From: Streptomyces sp. MP131-18
GTDB taxonomy: Bacteria > Actinomycetota > Actinomycetes > Streptomycetales > Streptomycetaceae
Reading direction: 5' to 3'
Assembly (NCBI RefSeq): GCF_001984575.1
Contig: NZ_LZNS01000001.1
Coordinates: forward strand, 1,738,503-1,802,502
DNA: 64,000 nt
The translations under genes were made by a program, and so were the position numbers. Shown piece after piece: positions 29,165 to 38,397 of the stretch. Below the pieces are notes generated by a model that saw only the letters and a program-made list of their open reading frames with translations, had not been told where the DNA came from and made no database searches. The first letter of the stretch is position 1. Each line of letters starts with the position of its first letter.

Positions 29165-29212
29165 ACTGACGCGTGTGCGCCGGGGCCCGGGCCCCGGCGC
29201 ACACGCGTCAGT
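29165..29212. terminator. 48-bp perfect palindrome between the EspI-like gene and ribF
   Basis: From 29165 to 29212 the sequence is an uninterrupted perfect palindrome of two 24-bp arms (ACTGACGCGTGTGCGCCGGG at the left end). It lies between the convergent EspI-like and ribF genes and includes the ribF stop codon (29208-29210). It is the strongest terminator-like structure in the window, and may also form a cruciform. Confidence 0.85.
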
Positions 29213-30152
29213 CTGCGCGCGTCCGTTCGCGCACCCTGCGGATGTCGTCCTTCATCTGGTCGAGCAGCCCGTCCAGCGAGTCGAACGCCTGCTGTCCCCG
29301 CACGAACGAGTGGAATTCGACGGCGACCCACTGGTCGTACAGATCCAGGTCGGTGCGGTCGAGCGCGTACGCCTCGACGGTCCGCCGCGTGCCGTGGAAG
29401 TGCGGGTTGGTGCCCACGGAGACGGCAGCCGGCATCCGTTCCCCCTCCGCGATCAGCCAGCCCGCGTACACGCCGTCGGCCGGAACGGCGGAGTGCGGCA
29501 CGGTGTCGAGGTTGGCCGTGGGGATGCCGAGCTCGCGCCCGCGGCGGGCGCCGTGCACCACGACGCCCTCGACGCGGTGCGGGCGGCCGAGCGCCTCGGC
29601 GGCACCGGCCACATCGCCCTCGGCGATCAGCCGCCGCACGAGCGAGGAGGAGAACGGCTCACCGCGACCGGCCTCGCCGCGCTCGATCAGGTCGATCACC
29701 AGCACCTCGAAGCCGTAGCTGCCGCCCAGCTCGGCGAGCGTGGCGACGGTGCCCGCGGCGCGGTGCCCGAAGCGGAAGTTCGGTCCCTCCACCACGGCCT
29801 GCGCATGCAGCTTCTCCACCAGCACCTTGACCACGAACTCGGCTGCCGGCAGCTGGGAGAACTCTTTGGTGAACGGCAGCACCAGCACCGCGTCCACGCC
29901 CAGCGCCGCCATCAGGTCCGCGCGCCGCGGGTGCGGCGCCAGGAGCGGCGGGTGGCTGCCCGGGCGGGTGACCTCCTTGGGGTGCGGGTCGAAGGTGACC
30001 ACGACGGCGGGCAGGCCCAGCTCCCTGGCGTGTGCCACCGCGCGGCCGATGATCAGCTGGTGCCCGCGGTGCACCCCGTCGTACGAACCGATGGTGACGA
30101 CGCTGCGTCCCCAGTCCTCGGGGATGTCCGCCATGTCACGCCAGCGCTGCAC
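29208..30152 (-). CDS. ribF: Bifunctional riboflavin kinase / FAD synthetase
   Basis: This 314-residue enzyme converts riboflavin to FMN and FAD. The N-terminal nucleotidyltransferase has VTIGSYDGVHRGHQ, VVVTFDPHPKEV and GPNFRFGHRAAG. The C-terminal kinase domain has RPHRVEGVVVHGARRGRELGIPTANL. The gene is last in the nusA-infB-truB block. Its stop codon lies inside the 48-bp palindrome. Confidence 0.95.
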   Translation of the reverse strand: MQRWRDMADIPEDWGRSVVTIGSYDGVHRGHQLIIGRAVAHARELGLPAVVVTFDPHPKEVTRPGSHPPLLAPHPRRADLMAALGVDAVLVLPFTKEFSQLPAAEFVVKVLVEKLHAQAVVEGPNFRFGHRAAGTVATLAELGGSYGFEVLVIDLIERGEAGRGEPFSSSLVRRLIAEGDVAGAAEALGRPHRVEGVVVHGARRGRELGIPTANLDTVPHSAVPADGVYAGWLIAEGERMPAAVSVGTNPHFHGTRRTVEAYALDRTDLDLYDQWVAVEFHSFVRGQQAFDSLDGLLDQMKDDIRRVRERTRAD

Positions 30153-30248
30153 CGTTCGCTCCTCGCCGTGTTTTTCTGTGGAACCGTCCGCTGTGGGTCT
30201 GCCGGTCCAAGGTACCGGGCGCCGCGGCCCCCCGGCCGGGTGGCCGGG

Positions 30249-31142
30249 TCAGCCGAAGACCGCGAGGCTCCTCGACCGTTCGCCGGCCGCCTCGATGAGC
30301 GCGATGAAGCGGTCCTCGGGGCCGAAGACGGCGACCGGCCCCGCGGGGAGCGCCGGCGTGGTGATGCGCGCGCCGTTGCCCAGCAGGGCCGCCTGCCTTT
30401 CGTCGACGTCCCAGCGCGGGAACGCCGCGGCGGCCGCCTCGCCGAGCGGCAGGACCGTGAGGGTTTCCCGCAGTTCCTCCAGGGGGTGCGCCACGGCCAG
30501 CTCGTACGGTCCGACGCGGGTGCGGCGCAGCGCGGTCAGATGGCCGCCGGTGCCGAGGGCCGCGCCCAGGTCGCGGGCGAGCGCGCGGATGTAGGTGCCG
30601 GAGGAGCAGACCACGGTGACGTCCACGTCGAGCACGGGCGTGCCGTCGTCGGCGTGCCGCTCACGCGTCTCGCGCACGGTGAAGGACCGGACGGTGACCG
30701 GGCGGGCCGGGATCTCCACGTCCTCCCCCGCGCGCACCCGGTGGTAGGAACGTTTGCCGTCGATCTTGACGGCGCTGACCTTGGCCGGGACCTGCATGAT
30801 GTCGCCGGTCAGCCGCGCCACTTCGGCGTCCAGGGCGGTGCGGGGCACATCGCGGGCACCCGACCCGCCGGTGATCTCGCCCTCGGCGTCGTCGGTGACC
30901 GTCGTCCGGCCGAGGCGGATCGTGCCCTCGTACTCCTTTTCGGTGAGGGCGAGGTGTCCGAGCAGCCGGGTCGCCCGCCCGATGCCGACGACGAGCACGC
31001 CGGTGGCCATCGGGTCGAGGGTCCCGGCGTGCCCGACGCGACGGGTGCGGGCGATGCCGCGCAGGACGGCGACGACGTCGTGCGAGGTGAAACCGGCGGG
31101 CTTGTCGACCACGACGAGCCCGTCCGCTGCGGTACGGCTCAT
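30249..31142 (-). CDS. truB: tRNA pseudouridine(55) synthase
   Basis: This 297-residue enzyme isomerises U55 in the T-arm of tRNAs. The catalytic segment RVGHAGTLDPMATGVLVV contains the conserved aspartate, and VDKPAGFTSHDVV and a YIRALARDLG motif are present. The ATG at 31142 (MSRTAADGL) is 7 bp after the rbfA stop; the open frame upstream overlaps rbfA and is not used. Confidence 0.95.
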   Translation of the reverse strand: MSRTAADGLVVVDKPAGFTSHDVVAVLRGIARTRRVGHAGTLDPMATGVLVVGIGRATRLLGHLALTEKEYEGTIRLGRTTVTDDAEGEITGGSGARDVPRTALDAEVARLTGDIMQVPAKVSAVKIDGKRSYHRVRAGEDVEIPARPVTVRSFTVRETRERHADDGTPVLDVDVTVVCSSGTYIRALARDLGAALGTGGHLTALRRTRVGPYELAVAHPLEELRETLTVLPLGEAAAAAFPRWDVDERQAALLGNGARITTPALPAGPVAVFGPEDRFIALIEAAGERSRSLAVFG

Positions 31143-31149
31143 CGGCCGG

Positions 31150-31605
31150 TCAGTCCTCGTCCCCGGCCGGGTCGTCGTCCCGGTCGCTCTCCTTGACGTA
31201 CGGGTCGGCGCCCGCGGCGTATTCGGCGCCCGCCGATGCCTGCCTGACCTGCTCGTCGCGCTCGCGGACGCGGCTGAACAGGTCGTCCAGATTGCGGGTG
31301 GTCTCCGGCAGCGCGTCCGGAACGAACTCAAGGCTCGGGGTGTGCTTCACGCCCGCGGCGGCGCCGACCGCGGACCGCAGCACGCCCTTGGCGCTGCGCA
31401 GCCCGGCGGCGACCTCCTCGCGGTCGGCCTCGTCGCCGTACACCGTGTAGAAGACGGTGGCCTCCCGCAGGTCGCCGGTGACCCTGGTGTCGGTGATGGT
31501 GACCCTCGTGCCCAGTCTGGGGTCCTTGATGTCCCGGTGCAGCTTCTCGGCGACCACCTCGCGGATGAGGTCGGCCAGCCTCTTGGCCCGCGCCTTGTCG
31601 GCCAC
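31150..31605 (-). CDS. rbfA: Ribosome-binding factor A
   Basis: This 151-residue cold-shock 30S maturation factor has a KH-like core with KRLADLIREVVAEKLHRDIKDPRL and ATVFYTVYGDE. The acidic tail of about 35 residues (KESDRDDDPAGDED at the end) is typical of actinobacterial RbfA. It lies between the DUF503 gene and truB. Confidence 0.94.
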   Translation of the reverse strand: MADKARAKRLADLIREVVAEKLHRDIKDPRLGTRVTITDTRVTGDLREATVFYTVYGDEADREEVAAGLRSAKGVLRSAVGAAAGVKHTPSLEFVPDALPETTRNLDDLFSRVRERDEQVRQASAGAEYAAGADPYVKESDRDDDPAGDED

Positions 31606-31652
31606 TGGTCCATCTCCTTGCTCACGTGCTCGCTCACTGGCGCGCAGCGGTG

Positions 31653-31949
31653 CTATTCGTCGTGATCACCGTGGAGCTGCCGCCGGACGGACAGCAGTTC
31701 CACCTCGGGGCGGGCGGCCATCCACCGCTCGCATCGGTCGAGAACGTCGGTAAGGTGCGCCACGTCCCCGGAGACCACGGCCAGCCCGATTTCGGCCCGG
31801 CGGTACAGGTCCTGATCGCCCACCTCGGCCGCGCTGACCGCATAGGAACGACGCAGTTCCGCCACGATCGGCCGTACCACGGAGCGCTTCTGCTTGAGCG
31901 AGTGAACGTCGCCGAGCAGCAGGTCAAAGGACATCGTCCCGGTATACAT
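31653..31949 (-). CDS. DUF503 (YlxP-like) protein
   Basis: This 98-residue member of the DUF503/YlxP family, conserved between infB and rbfA in Gram-positive bacteria, has DLLLGDVHSLKQKRSVVRPIV and EVGDQDLYRRAEIGLAVVSGD. A role in ribosome assembly is suspected for the family from its position, without a firm biochemical function. Confidence 0.88.
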   Translation of the reverse strand: MYTGTMSFDLLLGDVHSLKQKRSVVRPIVAELRRSYAVSAAEVGDQDLYRRAEIGLAVVSGDVAHLTDVLDRCERWMAARPEVELLSVRRQLHGDHDE

Positions 31950-32024
31950 GCTGATGATCGTAACGGGAACGGCCGGGGCCGATCGACGGAGTTTCCTCCG
32001 GCCGACCGGCCCCGGCCGGCTGCG

Positions 32025-35000
32025 TCACGCGCGCGGCTTCTCCCGCATCTCGTACGTCGCGATGACGTCGTCGATCTTGATGTCGTTGAAGTTTCCGAGG
32101 TTGATACCGCCCTCGAAGCCTTCCCTGATCTCGGTGACGTCGTCCTTGAAGCGGCGCAGACCCTCGATGTTGAGGTTCTCCGCGATGACCTTGCCGTCGC
32201 GCACCAGGCGGGCCTTGGTGTTCCGCCTGACCTCGCCCGAACGGATGAGGACACCCGCGATGTTGCCGAGCTTGGACGAGCGGAAGACCTCGCGGATCTC
32301 CGCGGTGCCCAGCTCGACCTCCTCGAACTCCGGCTTCAGCAGGCCCTTCAGAGCCGCCTCGATCTCCTCGATCGCCTGGTAGATGACCGAGTAGTACCGG
32401 ACGTCCACACCCTCGCGCTCGGCCGCCTGCGTGGCACGCCCCTCGGCGCGCACGTTGAAGCCGATGACGATGGCGTCGGAGCCGGCCGCCAGGTCGATGT
32501 CGGTCTCGGTGACCGCACCGACGCCGCGGTGCAGCACCCGCAGATCGACACCCTCGCCGACGTCGAGCTGGAGCAGCGAGGACTCCAGGGCCTCGACCGA
32601 ACCGGATGCGTCGCCCTTGAGGATGAGGTTGAGCTGCTGGATCTCGCCCGCCTTGAGCACCTTGTCCAGGTCCTCCAGGGAGACCCTGCGGGTGCGCTTG
32701 GCGAACGCCGCGTTCCGCTCGCGGGCGGCGCGCTTCTCGGCGATCTGCCGCGCGGTGCGGTCCTCGCCGACCACCAGGAAGTTGTCCCCGGCGCCCGGCA
32801 CGTTGGTCAGACCCTGCACCAGAACCGGCGTCGATGGGCCCGCCTCGCCGAGGTTCCGCCCGGTGTCGTCGAGCATCGCCCGCACGCGGCCGTGGGCGTC
32901 GCCCACCACCATCGTGTCGCCGACCCGCAGCGTGCCGCGCTGGACCAGCACGGTGGCCACGGCGCCGCGCCCGCGGTCGAGGTGGGCCTCGATCGCGATG
33001 CCCTGCGCGTCCTGGCTCGGGTTGGCCCGCAGGTCGAGCGCCGCGTCGGCGGTCAGGACGACCGCCTCGAGCAGGCCCTCGATGTTGGTGCCCTGCCGGG
33101 CGGAGATGTCGACGAACATCGTGTCGCCGCCGTACTCCTCCGCCACCAGGCCGAACTCGGTGAGCTGACCGCGCACCTTCGCCGGGTCGGCACCCTCGAC
33201 GTCGATCTTGTTGACCGCGACGACGATCGGCACCTCGGCCGCCTTGGCGTGGTTCAGCGCCTCGATCGTCTGCGGCATCACGCCGTCGTTGGCCGCGACC
33301 ACCAGGATCGCGATGTCCGTCGACTTGGCACCGCGGGCCCGCATGGCGGTGAACGCCTCGTGGCCCGGGGTGTCGATGAACGTGATCGCGCGGTCCTCAC
33401 CGTTGACATCGATCGACACCTGGTAGGCGCCGATGTGCTGGGTGATACCGCCGGCCTCGCCCTCGATGACGTTTGTCTTGCGGATCGCGTCCAGCAGGCG
33501 GGTCTTGCCGTGGTCGACGTGACCCATGACGGTGACCACCGGCGGCCGGGAGACCAGGGCCTCCTCGCCGCCCTCGTCCTCGCCGAACTCGATGTCGAAG
33601 GACTCGAGAAGCTCGCGGTCCTCCTCCTCCGGGCTGACGATCTGGACGGTGTAGTTCATCTCGTCGCCGAGCAGGTTGAGCGTCTCGTCGGAGACCGACT
33701 GGGTCGCGGTGACCATCTCGCCCAGGTTGAACATCACCTGGACCAGGGACGCCGGGTTGGCGTTGATCTTCTCCGCGAAGTCGGTGAGCGAGGCGCCGCG
33801 GGAGAGCCGGATGGTCTCGCCCTTGCCGCGCGGCAGCATCACACCGCCGATGGACGGGGCCTGCATGGCCTCGTACTCCTGGCGACGCTGCCGCTTCGAC
33901 TTACGGCCACGCCGCGCCGGACCGCCGGGACGGCCGAAGGCGCCCTGCGTGCCGCCACGGCCGCCGGGACCACCGGGACGGCCACCGCCGCCGGGGCCGC
34001 CGCCGAAGCCGGGGCGCCCGCCGAAACCGCCGCCACCGGGCCGCGTGCCCGTGCCGGGGCGCCCGCCGCCGAAGCCGCCGCCACCACCGCCACCACCGGG
34101 ACGCGGGCCGCCACGGCCGCTGAAGCCGCCGCCACCACCGCCGCCGCCGGGACGGCTGCCGGGGCCGCCACCGGGCCGGCCGCCGGGGCCACCGCCGCCG
34201 GGGCCGCCACCGGGTCGACCGCCGGCCGAGGGCCGCTGCGGCATCATGCCCGGGTTCGGCCGGTTGCCACCGGGGCCGGGACGGGGGCCGGCGGGGCCAC
34301 CCTGCGGACGCGGCATGTTGCCCGGGGTGGCGCGACCGCCACCGGGAGCCTGGGGCCGCGGCCCCGGACGGTCACCGCCGCCGGGACGCGGGCCAGGACG
34401 GTCCTGGCCGCCGGAACGCGGACCCGGGCCCGGCCGCGGCGCCTGCTGGGGCCTGGCCATGCCGGTGGAACCGCTGGTCGTGAACGGGTTGTTGCCGGGA
34501 CGCGGACCCGCGGGCCTGCCGCCCGGCTTCGGGCCGCCCGGCTTGGAGCCCTGCCGGTCGCCGCCGCCCGGCCGCGGCGCATTGCCGCCGCCGCCCGGAC
34601 GAGGCGAGGCGGGGCGGGCACCCGGCTTGGGACCCTGCCGGTCGCCGCCGCCGCCCGGCCGCGGCGCATTGCCGGGGCGGGGCGGGGCCGCCTCGCCGCC
34701 TGTCGCCGGCGGCGCGGTGAACTCGGGCGCCGCCGGGCCGGGCTTGGCCGCCGCCGGCTTGGGTCCTGGGCGCGGGGCGTTGCCCGGCTTCGGCGCCGTC
34801 GGCGCCGTCGGCGCCGTTGGTGCGGCCGGCGCTGCCGGCGCGGCCGGTGCCGTCGGTGCGCCCGGCTTGGGGCCGGGGCGCGGGGTCATGCCGCCAGGCT
34901 TCGGGGCACCCGGCTTCGGCGCGGGGCCACCCGGCCTGGGGGACCTGCGCCCGCCGTTGCCGTTGCCCGCGCTGAAGGCATCTGTCAGTTTTCGGACTAC

Positions 35001-35123
35001 TGGCGCCTCGATCGTCGAGGACGCCGAACGGACGAATTCACCAAGCTCTTGGAGCTTGGCCATGACGACCTTGCTCTCGACTCCAAGCTCCTTGGCGAGC
35101 TCGTATACCCGGACCTTAGCCAC
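32025..35123 (-). CDS. infB: Translation initiation factor IF-2
   Basis: This 1032-residue GTPase places initiator tRNA on the 30S subunit. An IF2-N segment (residues 1-50, [21 protein letters not shown]) is followed by a very long Gly/Pro/Arg-rich linker to about residue 395. A basic [14 protein letters not shown] motif and a second IF2-N unit follow. The GTPase has G1 GHVDHGKT near 532, then DTPGHEAF and NKID, with C-terminal domains after it. The GTG start has AAAGGAG six nt upstream. The linker is at the long end even for actinobacteria. Confidence 0.97.
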   Translation of the reverse strand: MAKVRVYELAKELGVESKVVMAKLQELGEFVRSASSTIEAPVVRKLTDAFSAGNGNGGRRSPRPGGPAPKPGAPKPGGMTPRPGPKPGAPTAPAAPAAPAAPTAPTAPTAPKPGNAPRPGPKPAAAKPGPAAPEFTAPPATGGEAAPPRPGNAPRPGGGGDRQGPKPGARPASPRPGGGGNAPRPGGGDRQGSKPGGPKPGGRPAGPRPGNNPFTTSGSTGMARPQQAPRPGPGPRSGGQDRPGPRPGGGDRPGPRPQAPGGGRATPGNMPRPQGGPAGPRPGPGGNRPNPGMMPQRPSAGGRPGGGPGGGGPGGRPGGGPGSRPGGGGGGGGFSGRGGPRPGGGGGGGGFGGGRPGTGTRPGGGGFGGRPGFGGGPGGGGRPGGPGGRGGTQGAFGRPGGPARRGRKSKRQRRQEYEAMQAPSIGGVMLPRGKGETIRLSRGASLTDFAEKINANPASLVQVMFNLGEMVTATQSVSDETLNLLGDEMNYTVQIVSPEEEDRELLESFDIEFGEDEGGEEALVSRPPVVTVMGHVDHGKTRLLDAIRKTNVIEGEAGGITQHIGAYQVSIDVNGEDRAITFIDTPGHEAFTAMRARGAKSTDIAILVVAANDGVMPQTIEALNHAKAAEVPIVVAVNKIDVEGADPAKVRGQLTEFGLVAEEYGGDTMFVDISARQGTNIEGLLEAVVLTADAALDLRANPSQDAQGIAIEAHLDRGRGAVATVLVQRGTLRVGDTMVVGDAHGRVRAMLDDTGRNLGEAGPSTPVLVQGLTNVPGAGDNFLVVGEDRTARQIAEKRAARERNAAFAKRTRRVSLEDLDKVLKAGEIQQLNLILKGDASGSVEALESSLLQLDVGEGVDLRVLHRGVGAVTETDIDLAAGSDAIVIGFNVRAEGRATQAAEREGVDVRYYSVIYQAIEEIEAALKGLLKPEFEEVELGTAEIREVFRSSKLGNIAGVLIRSGEVRRNTKARLVRDGKVIAENLNIEGLRRFKDDVTEIREGFEGGINLGNFNDIKIDDVIATYEMREKPRA

Positions 35124-35288
35124 TTCGCTCCTTTAACGGTCCGGGGTCGGTCGTCCGCCGGACCTTTGCTACTTCACGGGCGTACTCATCGCGTACTCAT
35201 CGAGTGCTCATCGCAATCTCGACCTACTTCCGACTCGCGAGGTACCTCATCGTGCGGACGCTCCGCACACTGCTTTCCTGACTCTTTC

Positions 35289-35567
35289 CTACGGTGCCGT
35301 CTGGCCGACCACCCGCCGCAGCTCTCCGACATCGAGCGGCCCCTGGACCCGCAGGGCCCTGGGAAACGCGCGACGGCGGACCGCCAGCTCGAGACAGACC
35401 GTCGTGGGATGCACATAGGCACCCCGACCGGGCAGCGTACCGCGAAGATCGGGGACACAGCGACCCTCGATCACCACCACACGCAGCAGACCGTCTCTGG
35501 CCGAGCGCTGCCGGCAACCCACGCATGTGCGCTCCGGGCAGCAGGAAGCGCGCGTCCGGCCAGACAC
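35289..35567 (-). CDS. YlxR-like RNA-binding protein (DUF448)
   Basis: This 92-residue YlxR family protein has the signature ERTCVGCRQRSARDGLLRVV and GRGAYVHPTTVCLELAVRRRAF. It lies between nusA and infB, as is standard. The family is a small nucleoid- or RNA-associated regulator. The start is GTG at 35567. Confidence 0.9.
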   Translation of the reverse strand: MSGRTRASCCPERTCVGCRQRSARDGLLRVVVIEGRCVPDLRGTLPGRGAYVHPTTVCLELAVRRRAFPRALRVQGPLDVGELRRVVGQTAP

Positions 35568-35592
35568 TGAAGATTCTACCTCCCCGTGCGCC

Positions 35593-35611
35593 CGGCCCCG
35601 CCGGGCGGGGC
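35593..35611 (-). other. Hairpin between nusA and ylxR
   Basis: The perfect 8-bp stem GGCCCCGC/GCGGGGCC with a 3-nt loop lies in the 105-bp nusA-ylxR gap. It could pause or attenuate transcription inside the operon. No T-tract follows. Confidence 0.4.
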
Positions 35612-35672
35612 CACGCAGACAATCAGGTGAACGTCACGGCGGCCACCGGCATTCCCGGCGGCGCCGCCCGGC

Positions 35673-36677
35673 TCACTCCGCCACCTGCTCGCTTTGCTCG
35701 GTGTCCGGGCGGATGTCGATGCGCCAGCCGGTCAGCCGGGCGGCGAGCCGCGCGTTCTGGCCTTCCTTGCCGATCGCGAGCGACAGCTGGTAGTCGGGCA
35801 CCGTCACCCGTGCCGACCGCGCCACCTGGTCCACCACGTCGACCCGGGTGACCCGGGCGGGGGACAGCGCATTGGCCACCAGCTCGGCCGGATCGTCCGA
35901 CCAGTCCACGATGTCGATCTTCTCGCCGTGCAGCTCCGCCATCACGCTGCGCACCCGGCCGCCCATCGGGCCGATGCAGGCACCCTTCGCGTTCAGCCCG
36001 GAACGCAGCGAGCGCACGGCGATCTTGGTGCGGTGCCCGGCCTCCCTCGCGATGGCCGCGATTTCCACCGAGCCGTCCGCGATTTCCGGGACCTCAAGCT
36101 CGAACAGCTTCTTCACAAGATTGGGATGGGTGCGCGACAGCGTCACCGAAGGACCGCGAGCCCCCTTCACCACGCGCACCACGTAGGAGCGCAGCCGGGC
36201 GCCGTGCGGATAGTCCTCCCCCGGCACCTGCTCCTGCGGCGGCAGGATGGCTTCCAGCTTGCCGATGTCGACCAGCACGCTCTTGGGGTCCCGGCCCTGC
36301 TGCACGATGCCGGCCACCACGTCGCCCTCGCGCCCGGCGTACTCGCCGAACGTCACGTCCTCCTCGGCGTCCCGCAGCCGCTGGAGGATGACCTGCTTCG
36401 CGGTGGTGGCGGCGATCCGCCCGAAGCCCTGCGGGGTGTCGTCGAACTCCCGCGGCTCCGCGTCCTCTTCCGCGTCGGACAGGTCGGCGGCATCCTCCCT
36501 GGCCCACACGGTCACGTGCCCCGACTTGCGGTCGAGCACCACCCGGGCCTGCCGCCTGCTGCCCTCGGTGCGGTGGTACGCGATCAGGAGTGCCGACTCG
36601 ATGGCCTCCACGAGCACGTCGAAGGAGATCTCCTTCTCCCGCACGAGCCCCTGCAGGGCCTTCATGTCGATGTCCAC
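35673..36677 (-). CDS. nusA: Transcription termination/antitermination factor NusA
   Basis: This 334-residue RNA polymerase-associated factor has an N-terminal domain ([27 protein letters not shown]), an S1 domain and two KH domains ([28 protein letters not shown] and [23 protein letters not shown]). It lacks the C-terminal acidic repeats of the E. coli protein, as usual in actinobacteria. The GTG start is 2 bp after the rimP stop. Confidence 0.96.
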   Translation of the reverse strand: MDIDMKALQGLVREKEISFDVLVEAIESALLIAYHRTEGSRRQARVVLDRKSGHVTVWAREDAADLSDAEEDAEPREFDDTPQGFGRIAATTAKQVILQRLRDAEEDVTFGEYAGREGDVVAGIVQQGRDPKSVLVDIGKLEAILPPQEQVPGEDYPHGARLRSYVVRVVKGARGPSVTLSRTHPNLVKKLFELEVPEIADGSVEIAAIAREAGHRTKIAVRSLRSGLNAKGACIGPMGGRVRSVMAELHGEKIDIVDWSDDPAELVANALSPARVTRVDVVDQVARSARVTVPDYQLSLAIGKEGQNARLAARLTGWRIDIRPDTEQSEQVAE

Positions 36678-36679
36678 GG

Positions 36680-37186
36680 CTACGCCTCCTTCTGGCTCTG
36701 GTCACCAGCCGGCCTACGGCTGAACTCGAGCTCCACCCGGGCCCCGGCGATGTCGGTGAACTCCACCCGGCGTGCCTGGGCCTTGCGGCCCTTCTCCCCC
36801 GGCACTTCGAGATCAAGCCCCGCCTCGTCCACCGCCGTGATCCTCGCGGTCACGTCGCCGCCCTGGTGCAGCCGCAGCCGCACCAGGCGGCCGACGGCGC
36901 GGCGGTAGTGCCGCGGCTCGGTGAGGGGCCGCTCGGCGCCCGGCGAAGTCACTTCGAGAACGTAGGGGGCGCCGCCCATGACGTCGCTGCCATCCAGCTC
37001 GGCGGAGACCTCGCGGCTCAGCTCGGCGCAGGCGTCGAGGCCGACGCCGCCATCCCTGTCCACCACGACCTGGAGCACCCGCCGCCGCCCCGCGGGGGTC
37101 ACGCGCACGTCTTCCAGGTCCATCCCGCGGGCATCCGCCAGCGGCTCCAGGAGCTCCCGCAGCCTGTCGATCTGGGTCGTGCTCAT
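36680..37186 (-). CDS. rimP: Ribosome maturation factor RimP
   Basis: This 168-residue 30S assembly factor has [42 protein letters not shown] and [19 protein letters not shown]. The ATG at 37186 (MSTTQIDRL) begins the usual family sequence. The frame is open much further upstream, but that part is the shadow of the plus-strand genes. It is the first gene of the rimP-nusA-ylxR-infB-DUF503-rbfA-truB-ribF block. Confidence 0.94.
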   Translation of the reverse strand: MSTTQIDRLRELLEPLADARGMDLEDVRVTPAGRRRVLQVVVDRDGGVGLDACAELSREVSAELDGSDVMGGAPYVLEVTSPGAERPLTEPRHYRRAVGRLVRLRLHQGGDVTARITAVDEAGLDLEVPGEKGRKAQARRVEFTDIAGARVELEFSRRPAGDQSQKEA

Positions 37187-37456
37187 CCGGGTGACTCCTC
37201 GGCCGCGTGTGCTGTTGTGGGATGGCGCGTCTCGGGCGCTCTCGCCCAACAGCCTATCGCCTGAGGAACGGTACGCCGACCGGCGGGACGGGCCGCCCTG
37301 GCACGCCGCGGAGGAGGGGCGGCGCCGGAATAGGCGCAGCGCACCGGTACGCTCACGGGGCGGTGATCTCTCCGGCCCCGCCCCGCCGCATCCCGGCGCG
37401 GCCGACGCGGTGAGCCGCCGCCTGCCCAACGGTCCATTCCAAGAGTCGGGGAAGCC
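37187..37456. promoter_or_regulatory. Divergent rimP / lipoprotein intergenic region
   Basis: This 270-bp gap must hold the promoter for the translation block. The best candidate is a minus-strand -10 box TAGGCT (37251-37256), which would give a leader of about 58 nt. No convincing -35 is visible. For the plus strand, only the region before 37457 is available, and I see no clear promoter there. Confidence 0.3.
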
Positions 37457-37960
37457 ATGTCCGCTGGCATGTCCTCTGGCGTCTCCACCGGCGTGCCCCG
37501 GCGCGCCCTGCTGGTGAGCTGCCTCCTGGCCGGTGCCCTCACCGGGTGCACCTCCTCGGGCGGCGCCGGGGCCGGCGGCCGGGCCGCCGCCGCCGGCGCG
37601 GCCGGCCTGCGCCGCCGGGCCGCGCGCGCCAGTACGGGCCTGCTGGCCCGGTACGACGCCACCGCCGCCGCCCATCCCGCGCTCGCCGGGCCCCTCACGC
37701 CCTTCCGCGACATCGTCGCCGCGCACCTGTCGGCGCTCACCGAGGCGGACGCCGGCGGCGCGGGTCCCGAGGGCGCGGCCCCCGAGGTGCCGGGCGAGGC
37801 GTCCCGCGCGGTCTCGGAGCTGGCCACCGCGGAGCGGCAGGCGGCCGACGAGCGCATGGGCGCGCTGGCCGAAGCACCACCGGAACTGGCCCGGCTGCTG
37901 GCCGCCCTGGCCGCCGCGGGGGCCGTTTCGGCCCATCTGCTGAACGAGGTCCGCGCATGA
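37457..37960 (+). CDS. Putative lipoprotein
   Basis: This 167-residue protein has a lipoprotein signal peptide: basic PRRALLVSCLLAGALTG followed by C31 (lipobox LTGC). The mature part is Ala-rich and helical, with ELATAERQAADERMGALAEAPPELARLLAALAAAG. Overall it could be a helical bundle related to its ferritin-like neighbour. The stop overlaps the next start (ATGA). It is conserved beside rimP in Streptomyces by my recollection; the function is unknown. Confidence 0.75.
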   Translation: MSAGMSSGVSTGVPRRALLVSCLLAGALTGCTSSGGAGAGGRAAAAGAAGLRRRAARASTGLLARYDATAAAHPALAGPLTPFRDIVAAHLSALTEADAGGAGPEGAAPEVPGEASRAVSELATAERQAADERMGALAEAPPELARLLAALAAAGAVSAHLLNEVRA

Positions 37961-38397
37961 GCGAGAACACCGGGGAGCTGGACGCCACACAGGCGGCGCT
38001 GGCCGCGGAGCACGCCGCCGTTTACGGCTACGGCGTGGTCGGCGGCCGGATCGGCGAGGACCGTGGTACGGAGGCGCGCGAGGCGCACGCGGCCCACCGT
38101 TCGCGCCGCGACCAGCTGTACCGCGCCGTCCGCGACCTGGGGGGCGCCCCGGTGGCCGCCGCCGCGGGCTACGCGCTCCCGTTCGAGGTGACCGACAGCA
38201 CCGGCGCCGTCGAACTGGCCGTGGAGCTGGAGACGCGGCTGGCCGGCGCCTATGCGGACCTCGTGCTCGCGACCACGGGCGAGGCGAGGAAGGCCGCCGC
38301 GGCGGCGCTGCGCGAGGCGGCCGTCCGGGCCGCCCGCTGGCGGGGCCACGGGGAGCCGTTCCCCGGGCTCGCCGAGTACGCGGACGGGGGGCGGTGA
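37957..38397 (+). CDS. Ferritin-like DUF4439 protein
   Basis: This 146-residue four-helix-bundle protein matches the DUF4439 type: ATQAALAAEHAAVYGYGVVGGRI, EAREAHAAHRSRRDQLYRAV, and an AYADLVLATTGEARKAAAAAL helix. Glu and His residues in the first two helices could bind a metal. The ATG overlaps the lipoprotein stop by 4 bp and its stop overlaps the next GTG by 4 bp, so the three genes form a tight unit. Confidence 0.78.
   Translation: MSENTGELDATQAALAAEHAAVYGYGVVGGRIGEDRGTEAREAHAAHRSRRDQLYRAVRDLGGAPVAAAAGYALPFEVTDSTGAVELAVELETRLAGAYADLVLATTGEARKAAAAALREAAVRAARWRGHGEPFPGLAEYADGGR

Noticed and set aside
30153-30248. FMN riboswitch or other conserved leader near ribF
   Set aside because: The 96-bp truB-ribF gap is too short and has no FMN-aptamer-like conserved blocks.
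31626-35570. A 1314-residue plus-strand frame opposite DUF503 and infB
   Set aside because: It is a shadow of infB with low-complexity Ala/Arg/Thr sequence. infB has clear GTPase motifs on the other strand.
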